In this document: piece by piece, positions 39,500-48,837 of the stretch
Layout of the letters: each line of letters opens with the position of its first letter
How positions within the stretch are numbered: the first letter of the stretch is position 1
Assembly (NCBI RefSeq): GCF_018881925.1
Contig: NZ_JACVPL010000001.1
Coordinates: 338,470 to 402,469, forward strand
Length of the DNA stretch: 64,000 bases
DNA from: Polynucleobacter sp. Latsch14-2
GTDB lineage: Bacteria; Pseudomonadota; Gammaproteobacteria; Burkholderiales; Burkholderiaceae
Direction of reading: 5' to 3'
The notes under the pieces: model-generated
What the model was told of the DNA's origin: nothing
Databases searched by the model: none
What the model saw: only the letters and a program-made list of their open reading frames with translations
Position numbers and translations under genes: made by a program

Positions 39500-40606
39500 T
39501 TAAATGCCTTGATAGTTCATCACACGACGATACCATTCATGGAAATGCTGCATACCATCTTCCATGGGGCTTTGATAAGGACCAACTTCATTGACGCCGC
39601 GCGCCAAGAGTGCGGCACGACCAGCATCCATGCGCTCACCGATTTCATCATCTTCGATGCAGGTTTCCATGTAAGCAGCGCGTTCAGCTTCAACAAATTC
39701 ACGCTCGAACAGCGCAATCTCTTCTGGGTAATAAAACTCAACGATGTTGCGCGTTTTATTGGGGCCAAGAGGATGCAGTGTAGAAACGCAGAGCACGCCT
39801 GGATACCACTCGACCATGACATTAGGATAGTAGGTAAGCCAGATTGCTCCATGGCGAGGCGATTGCCCGCCAAACTGGCGTAACACCGCTTCATGCCAGT
39901 TGCGATATACAGGTGATCCAGGTATTGCGAGGTCTTTATGAATGCCAACGGTTTGTACGCTATGCCAGTCACCAAATTCCCAGCGGAGATCTTCACAAGA
40001 AACAAACTTACCTAAGCCTGGATGAAAAGGTACGACATGATAGTCCTCGAGGTAAACCTCGATAAACGTTTTCCAGTTGTAATGACAGTCATGAACCTCA
40101 ACGTGATCGAGCAGATAGCCATCAAACTTGAGATCATCGGCAACGCCTAATTTGGCAAGATCGGCCCTCACATCGCGTGGACCTTCAAATAATAATCCTT
40201 GCCAGTTTTGTAATGGCGACCTTCCTAAATTAAGGCATGGCTTATCTTCAAAGTGGGGCGCACCTAAAAGATTGCCGCCGAGATCATACGTCCAGCGATG
40301 CAGTGGGCAAACAATATTTTCTGTTTTGCCAGAGCCATTGAGCATCAGTGCTTGGCGATGACGGCAGACATTGGATAAAAGCTCAACACCAGTCTCATTG
40401 CGTACCAGAATACGACCTTCATTTTCTGCTGCTAAAGTGCGATAGGAGCCCACCTCAGGCACCATGAGTTCATGGCCGACATAGCCCGGCCCCTGCTTAA
40501 AAAGCAGTTCAATTTCGCGCTGATACAGGTCAGCGTCAAAATATGCCGAAACCGGCAGTTGTAGATTGGACGGCGCAAGCTTCTGCGCGGTAGCCAGATT
40601 AGTCAT
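39500..40606 (-). CDS. Rieske non-heme iron oxygenase, alpha subunit
   Basis: A 368-residue ring-hydroxylating-type oxygenase. The Rieske ligands are in CRHRQALM and CPLHRWTYD; the catalytic mononuclear iron site is in YLEDYHVVPFHPG (two His), with a later Asp. The ATG at 40606 has GGGGAGA just upstream and is preferred over a GTG three codons earlier. Such proteins hydroxylate aromatic or quaternary amine substrates and need a reductase. The AscD-like reductase at 16829 is a conceivable but distant partner. The substrate is unknown. Confidence 0.9.
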   Translation of the reverse strand: MTNLATAQKLAPSNLQLPVSAYFDADLYQREIELLFKQGPGYVGHELMVPEVGSYRTLAAENEGRILVRNETGVELLSNVCRHRQALMLNGSGKTENIVCPLHRWTYDLGGNLLGAPHFEDKPCLNLGRSPLQNWQGLLFEGPRDVRADLAKLGVADDLKFDGYLLDHVEVHDCHYNWKTFIEVYLEDYHVVPFHPGLGKFVSCEDLRWEFGDWHSVQTVGIHKDLAIPGSPVYRNWHEAVLRQFGGQSPRHGAIWLTYYPNVMVEWYPGVLCVSTLHPLGPNKTRNIVEFYYPEEIALFEREFVEAERAAYMETCIEDDEIGERMDAGRAALLARGVNEVGPYQSPMEDGMQHFHEWYRRVMNYQGI

Positions 40607-40768
40607 TCTCCCCACCCCCGAAAACGTCAGCCGAAGCTAAGCGGAATAACCAATCCAACCATCGACGAGTCGATATTGGAAAGGAAGGGGTGAATTATAC
40701 CCATCGAACGAACTTCTCGCTTTAATATATAGGGCTGTTTGTGCAAGAAATACAAAGGAAATAGGCCT

Positions 40769-41002
40769 ATGCCAGCTAAAAAATCAGAGAGTCAAAAGCC
40801 TGCTCTTGAGGCCCAAATTGATCCCAAATTGCGTTATGAAGAGGCGGTTAAAGAGCTCGAGAAGCTGATTTCTGATATGGAGTCAGGAAAATTCTCCCTC
40901 GAAGAAACCCTTTTGGCTTACCAGCGTGGGGCTGCACTACTAAAACATTGTCAGGGTGTTCTTGCCCAAGTCGAACAACAAGTGCGGGTATTTGAAGTCT
41001 AA
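40769..41002 (+). CDS. xseB: Exodeoxyribonuclease VII small subunit
   Basis: XseB, 77 residues from ATG 40769, with the conserved RYEEAVKELEKLISDMESGKFSLEE helix and the AYQRGAALLKHCQ motif. It binds XseA to form the single-strand exonuclease. An AAGGAAA site precedes the ATG; the GTG-initiated 10-codon upstream extension is unlikely. Its stop overlaps the ispA start (TAATG), the widely conserved xseB-ispA-dxs operon. Confidence 0.95.
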   Translation: MPAKKSESQKPALEAQIDPKLRYEEAVKELEKLISDMESGKFSLEETLLAYQRGAALLKHCQGVLAQVEQQVRVFEV

Positions 41003-41901
41003 TGACTGCAGTTTTTCAATTTCAGGACTGGCTTATTACGCATTCTGCGCGCACCGAGTTGGCGTTAGATGCGCTACTTGATTCGGATCAAATCACTCCT
41101 AATCGATTGCATGAAGCAATGCGTTATGCCGCTCAGGGTGGCGGTAAGCGGATTCGTCCATTACTGGTATTTGCAGCTGGCACCCTAGGCAATAGCGATT
41201 CCGTAACATCCGATGCGCTTGATGCGGCTGCGGTGGCAATTGAATGCATTCATGCTTACTCCTTGGTTCATGATGACTTACCTTGTATGGATGATGATGA
41301 TTTACGTCGTGGAAGGCCTACCGTTCATAGGGCCTATGATGAAGCTACCGCTTTATTGGTCGGCGATGCATTGCAAACGCGCGCCTTTGAAATTTTGGCA
41401 AATGCTAATTGTGCGGCCGATACTCGTTTATTAATGATTAGCGCTTTAGCTGCAGCATCGGGATCGCGAGGGATGGCTGGTGGTCAGGCGATTGACTTGG
41501 AGCATGTTGGCAAGAAATTAGATTTGCCTGGACTCAAGCAAATGCATGCTATGAAGACTGGGGCATTACTCGCTTGTGCGGTCGAATTGGGTGGGATTGT
41601 TGCATGTCTTGATGCGGCTCAGATGCTTTGTCTCAAGCATTACTCCCAAGCTCTAGGTTTAGCCTTTCAGATCATTGACGATGTTTTAGATGCTACAGCC
41701 GACAGTCAAACTCTTGGAAAGACTGCCGGCAAGGACGTCGCCAACGATAAGCCGACTTATGTCACCTTGATGGGTTTAGACTATGCACAGAAGCAAGCAA
41801 TGCAGTTACAAGCAGAGGCGATTGGCAGCCTAGATATTTTTGGTAGCAAAGGGCAGGCCCTGAAAGACTTGGCCCTGTTAGTTGTCAATAGAGGTAAATA
41901 A
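41002..41901 (+). CDS. ispA: Farnesyl diphosphate synthase
   Basis: A polyprenyl synthase of 299 residues that condenses IPP with DMAPP and GPP. The first Asp-rich motif is [17 protein letters not shown], the second [11 protein letters not shown], and GGKRIRP is the IPP-binding segment near residue 49. It sits between xseB and dxs, coupling isoprenoid precursor supply with chain elongation. GPP synthase cannot be excluded from motifs alone, but length and context favour FPP. Confidence 0.94.
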   Translation: MTAVFQFQDWLITHSARTELALDALLDSDQITPNRLHEAMRYAAQGGGKRIRPLLVFAAGTLGNSDSVTSDALDAAAVAIECIHAYSLVHDDLPCMDDDDLRRGRPTVHRAYDEATALLVGDALQTRAFEILANANCAADTRLLMISALAAASGSRGMAGGQAIDLEHVGKKLDLPGLKQMHAMKTGALLACAVELGGIVACLDAAQMLCLKHYSQALGLAFQIIDDVLDATADSQTLGKTAGKDVANDKPTYVTLMGLDYAQKQAMQLQAEAIGSLDIFGSKGQALKDLALLVVNRGK

Positions 41902-41918
41902 GTTTTACATTAGATTCG

Positions 41919-43823
41919 ATGACCTTAGATTCCATACAATCTCCCGCTGATTTAAAAAAACTTTCTCGTGAAGATTTGCCTGCTTTGGCGATTGAGTTGC
42001 GCCAATTTGTTTTAGATTCGGTCTCCAAAACTGGCGGACATCTTTCTTCAAATTTGGGAACTGTGGAGCTATCGATTGCACTGCATTATGTTTTTGACAC
42101 GCCGCATGATCGGGTTGTTTGGGATGTGGGTCATCAGAGTTACCCTCATAAGATTTTGACTGGCCGACGCGATCGCATGCACACACTTCGTCAGCTAGAT
42201 GGCCTGTCCGGTTTTCCTCGTCGCAATGAGAGTGAGTACGATGCATTTGGAACCGGCCATTCCTCCACTAGTATTTCTGCGGCGATGGGTATGGCAAGGG
42301 CATTTCAAGCCAAAGGTGAAAAGCAGGTTGCGGTTGCCGTGATTGGCGATAGCGCCATGACTGGGGGCATGGCTTTTGAGGCCATGAATAACGCGGGTGT
42401 ATATGACGATTTACCGCTCATAGTGATCTTGAACGATAACGACATGTCGATTTCGCCGGCTGTCGGTGCTTTGAATCGCCACCTTGCACGCTTACTAAGC
42501 GGCAATATTTACTCGGCAACTAAAAAGGGAATCGATAGCGTTCTATCCATTGCACCGCCGTTACGTGAGTTTGCTAAACGCTTAGAAGATCACGCTAAGG
42601 GTATGGTATCTCCGTCAACCATTTTCCAAGAGTTTGGCTTTAATTATTTTGGCCCAATTGATGGGCATGATTTGTCTGCGTTGATACCAATGCTGCAGAA
42701 TGTGCGTCGTTTGGCGCTCGAAGGACGCGGCCCCCAATTTCTTCATGTGGTGACCCGCAAAGGTCAAGGTTATGAATTGGCTGAGGCTGATCCAGTGCTT
42801 TATCACGGACCGGGCAAGTTCAATCCAGAGGAGGGCGTGAAGAAACCTGTAACACCTCCCAAGAAAACATTTACACAGGTATTTGGTGAATGGTTGTGCG
42901 ACATGGCTCATGCCGATCCTTTATTGGTCGGCATTACCCCAGCAATGAGCGAAGGCTCGGGATTAGTTGAATTCGAGAAGAACTTTCCAAAGCGTTACTA
43001 CGATGTTGGTATCGCAGAGCAGCACGCCGTAACATTTGCTGCTGGAATGGCATGTGAAGGTATGAAGCCCGTGGTGGCAATTTATTCCACTTTCTTGCAG
43101 CGTGCATATGATCAATTAATTCATGATGTGGCGATTCAGGATTTGCCAGTTTTGTTTGCATTGGATCGCGCAGGTCTGGTTGGCGCTGATGGCGCAACCC
43201 ATGCTGGCGTCTACGACATTCCGTTTTTGCGCTGTATTCCCAATATGTTGGTTATGACGCCCGCTGATGAAGCGGAGTGCCGCGATTTATTAACGACCGC
43301 CTTCCATCAATCTCATCCCAGTGCAGTGCGTTACCCACGTGGTGCAGGCATTGGCGCGATTCCTTCTCCAGAATTAAGAATGCTCCCATTAGGCAAGGGC
43401 GAGCTCCGTCGCAAATCCAATGCACCAGTTGGCAGTCGTATAGCAATCTTGGCGTTCGGTACTTTGCTGTATCCCACTTTGGAAGCCGCTGAGCAGTGCG
43501 ATGCCACGGTTGCGAATATGCGTTTTGTGAAACCTTTGGATATTGACTTGATCAAATCCTTGGCTGCCGATCATGATTATTTTGTGACTGTTGAGGATGG
43601 TGCCATTCAAGGTGGCGCAGGTAGCGCTTGCTTAGAAGCGCTCTCTGCAATGGGCATCAATAAGCCTTTATTGCAGTTGGGTATTCCGGATGAATTTATT
43701 GAGCATGGTGACTACAAGTTGCTCATGACCAAGTGTGGCTTAGATCCTGAAGGCATTGCTAGGTCGATTACAAGGCGTTTTCCAGCCGTCTTGAGTGTGA
43801 ATTCAGTGGTGACAGGCAAATAA
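41919..43823 (+). CDS. dxs: 1-deoxy-D-xylulose-5-phosphate synthase
   Basis: Thiamine diphosphate enzyme making DXP from pyruvate and glyceraldehyde-3-phosphate, first step of the MEP pathway. The 634-residue length is normal. Motifs include [28 protein letters not shown], the ThDP/Mg motif [16 protein letters not shown] and, in the pyrimidine domain, [16 protein letters not shown]. It follows ispA by 17 nt. It lacks a clear ribosome-binding site, and a TACATT hexamer ends 7 nt before its ATG. Confidence 0.96.
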   Translation: MTLDSIQSPADLKKLSREDLPALAIELRQFVLDSVSKTGGHLSSNLGTVELSIALHYVFDTPHDRVVWDVGHQSYPHKILTGRRDRMHTLRQLDGLSGFPRRNESEYDAFGTGHSSTSISAAMGMARAFQAKGEKQVAVAVIGDSAMTGGMAFEAMNNAGVYDDLPLIVILNDNDMSISPAVGALNRHLARLLSGNIYSATKKGIDSVLSIAPPLREFAKRLEDHAKGMVSPSTIFQEFGFNYFGPIDGHDLSALIPMLQNVRRLALEGRGPQFLHVVTRKGQGYELAEADPVLYHGPGKFNPEEGVKKPVTPPKKTFTQVFGEWLCDMAHADPLLVGITPAMSEGSGLVEFEKNFPKRYYDVGIAEQHAVTFAAGMACEGMKPVVAIYSTFLQRAYDQLIHDVAIQDLPVLFALDRAGLVGADGATHAGVYDIPFLRCIPNMLVMTPADEAECRDLLTTAFHQSHPSAVRYPRGAGIGAIPSPELRMLPLGKGELRRKSNAPVGSRIAILAFGTLLYPTLEAAEQCDATVANMRFVKPLDIDLIKSLAADHDYFVTVEDGAIQGGAGSACLEALSAMGINKPLLQLGIPDEFIEHGDYKLLMTKCGLDPEGIARSITRRFPAVLSVNSVVTGK

Positions 43824-43848
43824 GCCGGTTTTGCCGGAAAATAGAGAC

Positions 43849-44676
43849 ATGAATGACATGAACGCCTCCTTCCTAAAGCCTAGCGCAATGCCTGATGTGC
43901 AATCCGCTCGGGATGAGCGGGCTTTACCTATTGAACAGGTGGGCATTCGTGGCGTGCGTCATCCCCTGACAATTCGCACAAAGACTGGTAGTTTTCCCTC
44001 GGTTGGCAATTTTGAGATGGATGTTGCTTTGCCTGCGCATATTAAGGGCACGCACATGTCGCGTTTTATGGCGATTTTGCAAAAACAAGATGAGGCAATT
44101 GATAGTGCTTCAGTGGTTTCAATGGTACGTGAGATGTTGCCACTCTTGGATGCTACTGAGGGTCGAGTGCAATTTACTTATACCCATTTTGTGAAGAAAG
44201 CTGCGCCAGTCTCTGGTGTTGAAAGCTTGATGGATTACGAAGTCACTTGGATGGCAAAAGGCAAAAAAAATGCTGCCGGCTCCATTGATGTGGATTTGCA
44301 GTTATCAGCTGTAGTTCCTGTCATGAGTCTATGTCCATGCTCAAAAGAGATTTCTGATTTTGGTGCGCATAATCAACGCTCGCATGTCACGATGACAGTG
44401 ATGCTAGATTCGACAACCAAGATGACAGTAGAGGATTTAGTTACTGCGGCTGAGAGTGAAGCATCAAGCGAGTTATGGGGTTTACTCAAGCGCCCAGATG
44501 AGAAGTGGGTCACCGAGCATTCTTACAGTAACCCTAAGTTTGTTGAGGACTTAGTGCGTGATGTTGCCGGCCAACTCAAAGCTGATGCGCGCATCTTGTC
44601 ATTTGTGGTTGAGGCTGAAAACTTTGAATCAATTCATAACCACAGTGCCTTTGCCAGAATTAGCCTGGCAAAATAA
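43849..44676 (+). CDS. folE2: GTP cyclohydrolase IB (FolE2 type)
   Basis: GTP cyclohydrolase of the COG1469/FolE2 family, making dihydroneopterin triphosphate for folate and related pterins. It has 275 residues from ATG 43849. The family-specific LCPCSKEISDFGAHNQRS (metal-binding Cys) and the VEAENFESIHNHSA C-terminus are clear. FolE2 works with metals other than zinc, so it can replace zinc-dependent FolE when zinc is low. It follows dxs by 25 nt. The FolB-like protein at 52650 acts downstream of this product in the canonical pathway. Confidence 0.93.
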   Translation: MNDMNASFLKPSAMPDVQSARDERALPIEQVGIRGVRHPLTIRTKTGSFPSVGNFEMDVALPAHIKGTHMSRFMAILQKQDEAIDSASVVSMVREMLPLLDATEGRVQFTYTHFVKKAAPVSGVESLMDYEVTWMAKGKKNAAGSIDVDLQLSAVVPVMSLCPCSKEISDFGAHNQRSHVTMTVMLDSTTKMTVEDLVTAAESEASSELWGLLKRPDEKWVTEHSYSNPKFVEDLVRDVAGQLKADARILSFVVEAENFESIHNHSAFARISLAK

Positions 44677-44704
44677 AGCAAGAAAAATATAGCTGGAGTG
44701 CAAC

Positions 44705-45778
44705 TTAAATAAGGTTGTTGCTCTGTAAATCCCAGCGGGGTTTGATATCAAATGCCCCTGATCTTGTTGAGCCATTATTAGCTTCAAGTAAACGAAGTGC
44801 TCCGGCAAAGGCAATCATCACACCATTATCGGTACATAAATCTAGTGGCGGGTAGTGAACTTGAAAACCATTTTTAACGGCCTTCTCATTTAAGGCCGCG
44901 CGCAGTTGTAAGTTAGCTCCTACGCCGCCAGCAAGAACAAGATGTTTGCAGTCCGTTCTTTTAAGTGCTTTTTCTGATTTGCTCACCAAGACTGCAACCA
45001 AGGATTCGACAAAGGCTCTCGCCAAATCTGCATGAAATTGGGCAATTTCAGTTGTGTCGGTATTATTTTTTTCCTGGAACCTTTTCACTTGGGTAAGAAC
45101 GGCTGTCTTTAATCCGGAAAAGGAAAAATCTAGATCGCCTGAGTGCATCATCGGTTTGGGTAAATCAAATTGACCGGGCCGACCTTTTTCTGCCAGCTTT
45201 GAAATAGCGGCTCCACCTGGATAATCTAAGCCTAGTAATTTGGCAGTTTTATCAAAAGCCTCTCCAGCAGCGTCATCTAAGGTTTCTCCAAGTAATTCAT
45301 AGCGCCCAACCCCGCTCACTTTCATAAGTTGCGTATGGCCACCGGAAACTAGTAGGGCAATAAATGGAAATTGTGGGGCCGTTTCCCCTAAAAGCGGGGA
45401 GAGTAGGTGCCCCTCAAGATGATGTACCCCAAGAGAGGGGAGATTGAGGCCTTGGGCTAGGGATTTGGCAAAGGCGCTACCTACCAAAAGAGCGCCAGCG
45501 AGCCCGGGACCTTGGGTGTAAGCAATCGCGTCAATATCCTTGAGGGCGAGCCCAGACTGGGTTAAGGATTCGTCTAAAAGGGGTAAAACCCGGCGAATGT
45601 GGTCTCTGGAGGCTAGTTCTGGCACTACCCCCCCATACTCCCGGTGCATGGCGATCTGGGAGTGGAGAGCCTGCCCTAGAATGCCTTGGAAGGCAGGTTG
45701 TGCACTCTCCCAGGGCATGGTGTTGTATAAAGCCACCCCGGTCTCGTCACAAGAAGTTTCTATGCCTAAAACAATCAT
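44705..45778 (-). CDS. tsaD: tRNA threonylcarbamoyladenosine synthase subunit TsaD
   Basis: TsaD (Kae1/YgjD) transfers threonylcarbamoyl to A37 of ANN-decoding tRNAs with TsaB and TsaE. The start [17 protein letters not shown], the metal-binding HLEGH near residue 111 and LVSGGHTQL are diagnostic; the 357-residue length is slightly above average. It is divergent from rpsU, the standard arrangement. The tRNA-Ile(CAU) in this window would be one of its substrates, as A37 of ANN-decoding tRNAs. Confidence 0.96.
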   Translation of the reverse strand: MIVLGIETSCDETGVALYNTMPWESAQPAFQGILGQALHSQIAMHREYGGVVPELASRDHIRRVLPLLDESLTQSGLALKDIDAIAYTQGPGLAGALLVGSAFAKSLAQGLNLPSLGVHHLEGHLLSPLLGETAPQFPFIALLVSGGHTQLMKVSGVGRYELLGETLDDAAGEAFDKTAKLLGLDYPGGAAISKLAEKGRPGQFDLPKPMMHSGDLDFSFSGLKTAVLTQVKRFQEKNNTDTTEIAQFHADLARAFVESLVAVLVSKSEKALKRTDCKHLVLAGGVGANLQLRAALNEKAVKNGFQVHYPPLDLCTDNGVMIAFAGALRLLEANNGSTRSGAFDIKPRWDLQSNNLI

Positions 45779-45844
45779 TTTTCGCTTGGTCGTGATAGAA
45801 TCCGTGATTCAGTTAATTTTCGAGCATAAACGAGTTAAACAAGT

Positions 45845-46057
45845 ATGACTACAGTCCGCCTCCGTGAAAACGAACCTTTTGAAGTGGCATTGCGCCGTTT
45901 CAAGCGCACCATTGAAAAAAATGGCCTTTTGACCGACTTGCGTGCTCGCGAGTTCTACGAAAAGCCAACTGCTGAGCGTAAGCGTAAAAAAGCAGCAGCT
46001 GCAAAACGCCATTACAAGCGTATTCGTAGCCAGATGTTGCCTAAGAAGCTTTATTAG
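45845..46057 (+). CDS. rpsU: 30S ribosomal protein S21
   Basis: A 70-residue Lys/Arg-rich ribosomal protein starting [20 protein letters not shown] and ending with [13 protein letters not shown], the bacterial S21 pattern. It heads the macromolecular synthesis region rpsU-(yqeY)-dnaG-rpoD. A TAGAAT about 45 nt upstream may be its -10. It is followed by a strong terminator, so dnaG and rpoD probably rely on further promoters or read-through. Confidence 0.97.
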   Translation: MTTVRLRENEPFEVALRRFKRTIEKNGLLTDLRAREFYEKPTAERKRKKAAAAKRHYKRIRSQMLPKKLY

Positions 46058-46092
46058 TCGTATTTAAAAGCTCTCTTCACCGAGAGGCTTTG

Positions 46093-46130
46093 AAACCCGC
46101 TGACGGTGAAACGCAGCGGGTTTTTGCTTT
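46093..46130 (+). terminator. Intrinsic terminator after rpsU
   Basis: An 8-bp stem ACCCGCTG / CAGCGGGT (46095-46102 and 46114-46121) with an 11-nt loop is followed by TTTTTGCTTTTT. It separates rpsU from the yqeY-dnaG-rpoD genes. Confidence 0.85.
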
Positions 46131-46198
46131 TTCAGCGTCCGAGTAATAATTACTAGAGAAACTTAGTAAGTGATAGCAAACCTAACAGGAACTATGAG

Positions 46199-46645
46199 AT
46201 GAGCATTAAAGACCAAGTTACCGAAGATATGAAAACCGCAATGCGTGCAAAAGAAGTTGCACGTTTAGGCGCCATCCGTCTTTTATTGGCGGCCATTAAG
46301 CAGCGCGAGGTAGACGAACGCGTAGTTGTTGATGACGCTGGTGTCATAGCAATTGTGGAAAAAATGATTAAGCAGCGCAAGGATTCAATTTCTCAGTTTG
46401 AGAAGGCTGGACGCGATGATTTGGTTGCGATCGAAGTAGGCGAAATGGCTATTTTGCAAGATTATTTACCTGCACAACTTTCTGATGCTGAGGTCGAGGC
46501 TGCTGTAGCTGCTGCAGTAAGTTCTACCGGCGCCACTGGACCTCAAGATATGGGTAAGGTCATCGGCGCGCTTAAAGCGCAATTGGCTGGTAAGGCGGAT
46601 ATGGGAAAAGTTTCCGCTTTGGTGAAGGCCTCTCTGGCGAAGTGA
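46199..46645 (+). CDS. GatB/YqeY domain protein
   Basis: A 148-residue YqeY-family protein, homologous to the C-terminal tRNA-binding region of GatB. It starts MSIKDQVTEDMKTAMRAKE and contains the family's RLLLAAIKQREVDER and DMGKVIGALK segments. It commonly lies between rpsU and dnaG. Its role is not established; a tRNA-binding or transamidation-related role is inferred from GatB similarity. The ATG is preceded by an AGGA site. Confidence 0.92.
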   Translation: MSIKDQVTEDMKTAMRAKEVARLGAIRLLLAAIKQREVDERVVVDDAGVIAIVEKMIKQRKDSISQFEKAGRDDLVAIEVGEMAILQDYLPAQLSDAEVEAAVAAAVSSTGATGPQDMGKVIGALKAQLAGKADMGKVSALVKASLAK

Positions 46646-46663
46646 GCCACAGGTTCAGTACTG

Positions 46664-48613
46664 ATGGCGCTCATTCCCCAATCCTTCATTGCCGATCTTT
46701 TAAATCGGATCGACATTGTTGATGTGGTTGGGCAGCATGTGAAGTTAAAAAAAGCTGGCGCGAACTATCAAGGTTTGTGCCCGTTTCATTCTGAAAAGTC
46801 CCCTTCATTTTCTGTATCGCCCACAAAACAGTTCTATCACTGTTTTGGTTGCGGGGCCCATGGGTCGGCGATCAGTTTCGCGATGGAATATTCCGGGCTA
46901 GGGTATGTTGATGCAATTGAAGATTTAGCTCGATCAGCTGGTCTGACAGTGCCGCGTGAAGAACGAACTGCGCAAGATGTAGCAAGGCAGCAGCAAGCGA
47001 TGGCATTGAGCGAGGTGATGAGTTCTGCATCAGATTGGTATCGGGCGCAACTGAAGATGGCGCCTCGCGCTGTAGAGTATCTAAAAGGTCGCGGCCTGAC
47101 TGGTGAAATCGCTAAACGTTATTCATTGGGCTATGCGCCAGACGGCTGGCAAGGTCTTGAAGCAGTTTTTGGTAGCTATTCAAATGATGAAGTTGCCAAG
47201 ACTTTGCTAGAGGGCGGCTTATTGATTCAGAGTGAGCAAAATGAGGGTGGCCAACCCGTAAGACGCTACGACCGTTTTCGTGATCGCATCATGTTTCCGA
47301 TCCGCAATCCAAAAGGCCAAGTGATTGGTTTTGGTGGTCGCATCCTAGATCAAGGAGAGCCAAAATATTTAAACTCTCCTGAGACATCACTCTTCTCTAA
47401 AGGCAATACGCTTTATGGATTATTTGAGGCGAGGCAGGCTATTCGTTCGCAAGAATATGTTTTGGTATGCGAAGGGTATATGGATGTAGTGGCACTGGCG
47501 CAATTAGGTTTCCCTAATGCTGTAGCCACTCTGGGTACTGCGTGTACTGCAAATCATGTACGTATGCTCTTACGTCAAACGGATCGTATTGTATTTTCCT
47601 TCGATGGTGATGCCGCGGGACAGCGCGCGGCACAACGCGCACTAGAAGCCTGCCTGCCTTTGATGTCTGACGATAAGGAAATTCGTTTCTTATTCTTGCC
47701 CACTGAGCATGATCCCGATAGTTATGTGCGTGCTTATGGCGCACCTGCTTTTGAGAAGGTCATTAAAGAGGCAATGTCTATTTCTAGCTTCTTCTTTAAG
47801 ATTGCCAGCGAGGGGCATGAGATGACTACTCCAGAGGGTAGGGCGCAAACGCATCATGCTGCTAAACCCTTGCTCCTCTCAATGCCGCCGATTGCATTGC
47901 GTACCCAAATATTGCGTGAGCTTGCAATCCGCACAAACTCGACTCCGGCGGAGTTAGAGGCTTTTTGTGGTTTAACGATAGCGCCTTCTCCCATGCAAAC
48001 GGTAGCGTATTCTCCAACTGCAACTAGGGCAAAAAGCCTTACTAATGCCAACACTGGTAACAGAAATCAAGGCGCACCATGGCAAGCTTCGAGAGGGTCA
48101 GCAAAAAGAGTTGCCGCTCAAAACATAGCTCCACCACAAGCGCCCACAGATTTAGCAGAACAGATTTTGCGAGTCTTGATTCAGTTTCCACATTTAGGTA
48201 AAGCTTTAGATGCAAATCAGCGATCACTTGCTTTGCAAGCATCTGAACAGCGCTCAGCGAATGCGCTGACACTGATGCAGGATTTATTGTCGCAATGCGA
48301 TCAAGTTGAATTGGTTGCCGGTGAAGGTGAAGCGCCCGCAATGGTGGGGGCGGGTGCTTTTGCTATGTTCCAGGATCAGTTGTCTCGGAGTGAGCTTGCT
48401 CCAATGTATGAAGTTCTCAGAAAACGGGTAATGGGGTCTGACTTGGATTTGAAGGGAGCTACCGCGGATCTGAATGGGGCCTTCAAAAAGCTAGAGCTAA
48501 CCCACCTGAAACTAGAAATGACCCAGATCGCGCAGAAGATTGCTGCCAGCGAGGCAACGGAGCAAGATCGAGCTAGATATCGTGAATTAGGCGAAAGACT
48601 GAAGTTCGCCTAA
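46664..48613 (+). CDS. dnaG: DNA primase
   Basis: DnaG primase, 649 residues. The N-terminal zinc domain (CPFHSEKSPSFSV followed by FYHCFGCGAHG) is complete. The TOPRIM core contains LVCEGYMDVVAL and FSFDGDAAGQRAA, with the catalytic acidic residues. A Ser/Thr/Pro/Gln-rich linker (about residues 440-510) leads to the C-terminal helicase-binding domain. It lies 18 nt after yqeY and 224 bp before rpoD. Confidence 0.96.
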   Translation: MALIPQSFIADLLNRIDIVDVVGQHVKLKKAGANYQGLCPFHSEKSPSFSVSPTKQFYHCFGCGAHGSAISFAMEYSGLGYVDAIEDLARSAGLTVPREERTAQDVARQQQAMALSEVMSSASDWYRAQLKMAPRAVEYLKGRGLTGEIAKRYSLGYAPDGWQGLEAVFGSYSNDEVAKTLLEGGLLIQSEQNEGGQPVRRYDRFRDRIMFPIRNPKGQVIGFGGRILDQGEPKYLNSPETSLFSKGNTLYGLFEARQAIRSQEYVLVCEGYMDVVALAQLGFPNAVATLGTACTANHVRMLLRQTDRIVFSFDGDAAGQRAAQRALEACLPLMSDDKEIRFLFLPTEHDPDSYVRAYGAPAFEKVIKEAMSISSFFFKIASEGHEMTTPEGRAQTHHAAKPLLLSMPPIALRTQILRELAIRTNSTPAELEAFCGLTIAPSPMQTVAYSPTATRAKSLTNANTGNRNQGAPWQASRGSAKRVAAQNIAPPQAPTDLAEQILRVLIQFPHLGKALDANQRSLALQASEQRSANALTLMQDLLSQCDQVELVAGEGEAPAMVGAGAFAMFQDQLSRSELAPMYEVLRKRVMGSDLDLKGATADLNGAFKKLELTHLKLEMTQIAQKIAASEATEQDRARYRELGERLKFA

Positions 48614-48696
48614 GAAATATCGGATTTCACCCTAGAAATCTGAGAAATTAACCCCATATCTTTACGAAAAGTAGGGGTAAAAAAGTCACAATCGAC

Positions 48697-48702
48697 TATA
48701 AT
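48697..48702 (+). promoter_or_regulatory. Candidate rpoD -10 element
   Basis: A perfect TATAAT sits 135 nt upstream of the rpoD ATG, in the only sizeable gap between dnaG and rpoD (48614-48837). No matching -35 is evident at 16-18 bp, so this rests on the hexamer and its position. It would give rpoD a leader of about 130 nt in which I see no clear riboswitch or terminator. Confidence 0.45.
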
Positions 48703-48837
48703 CCTCTGTTCCCAAGAAAAAAACGATTTAATTCAGTCACTTGCGCTTTATTTTGATGAAATTTGGGGCAAGTGGACAACGTGGCTGTGTTTAATCAGTC
48801 GATATCAATAAACAGTAACGTGAATAAGTGCTCATAA

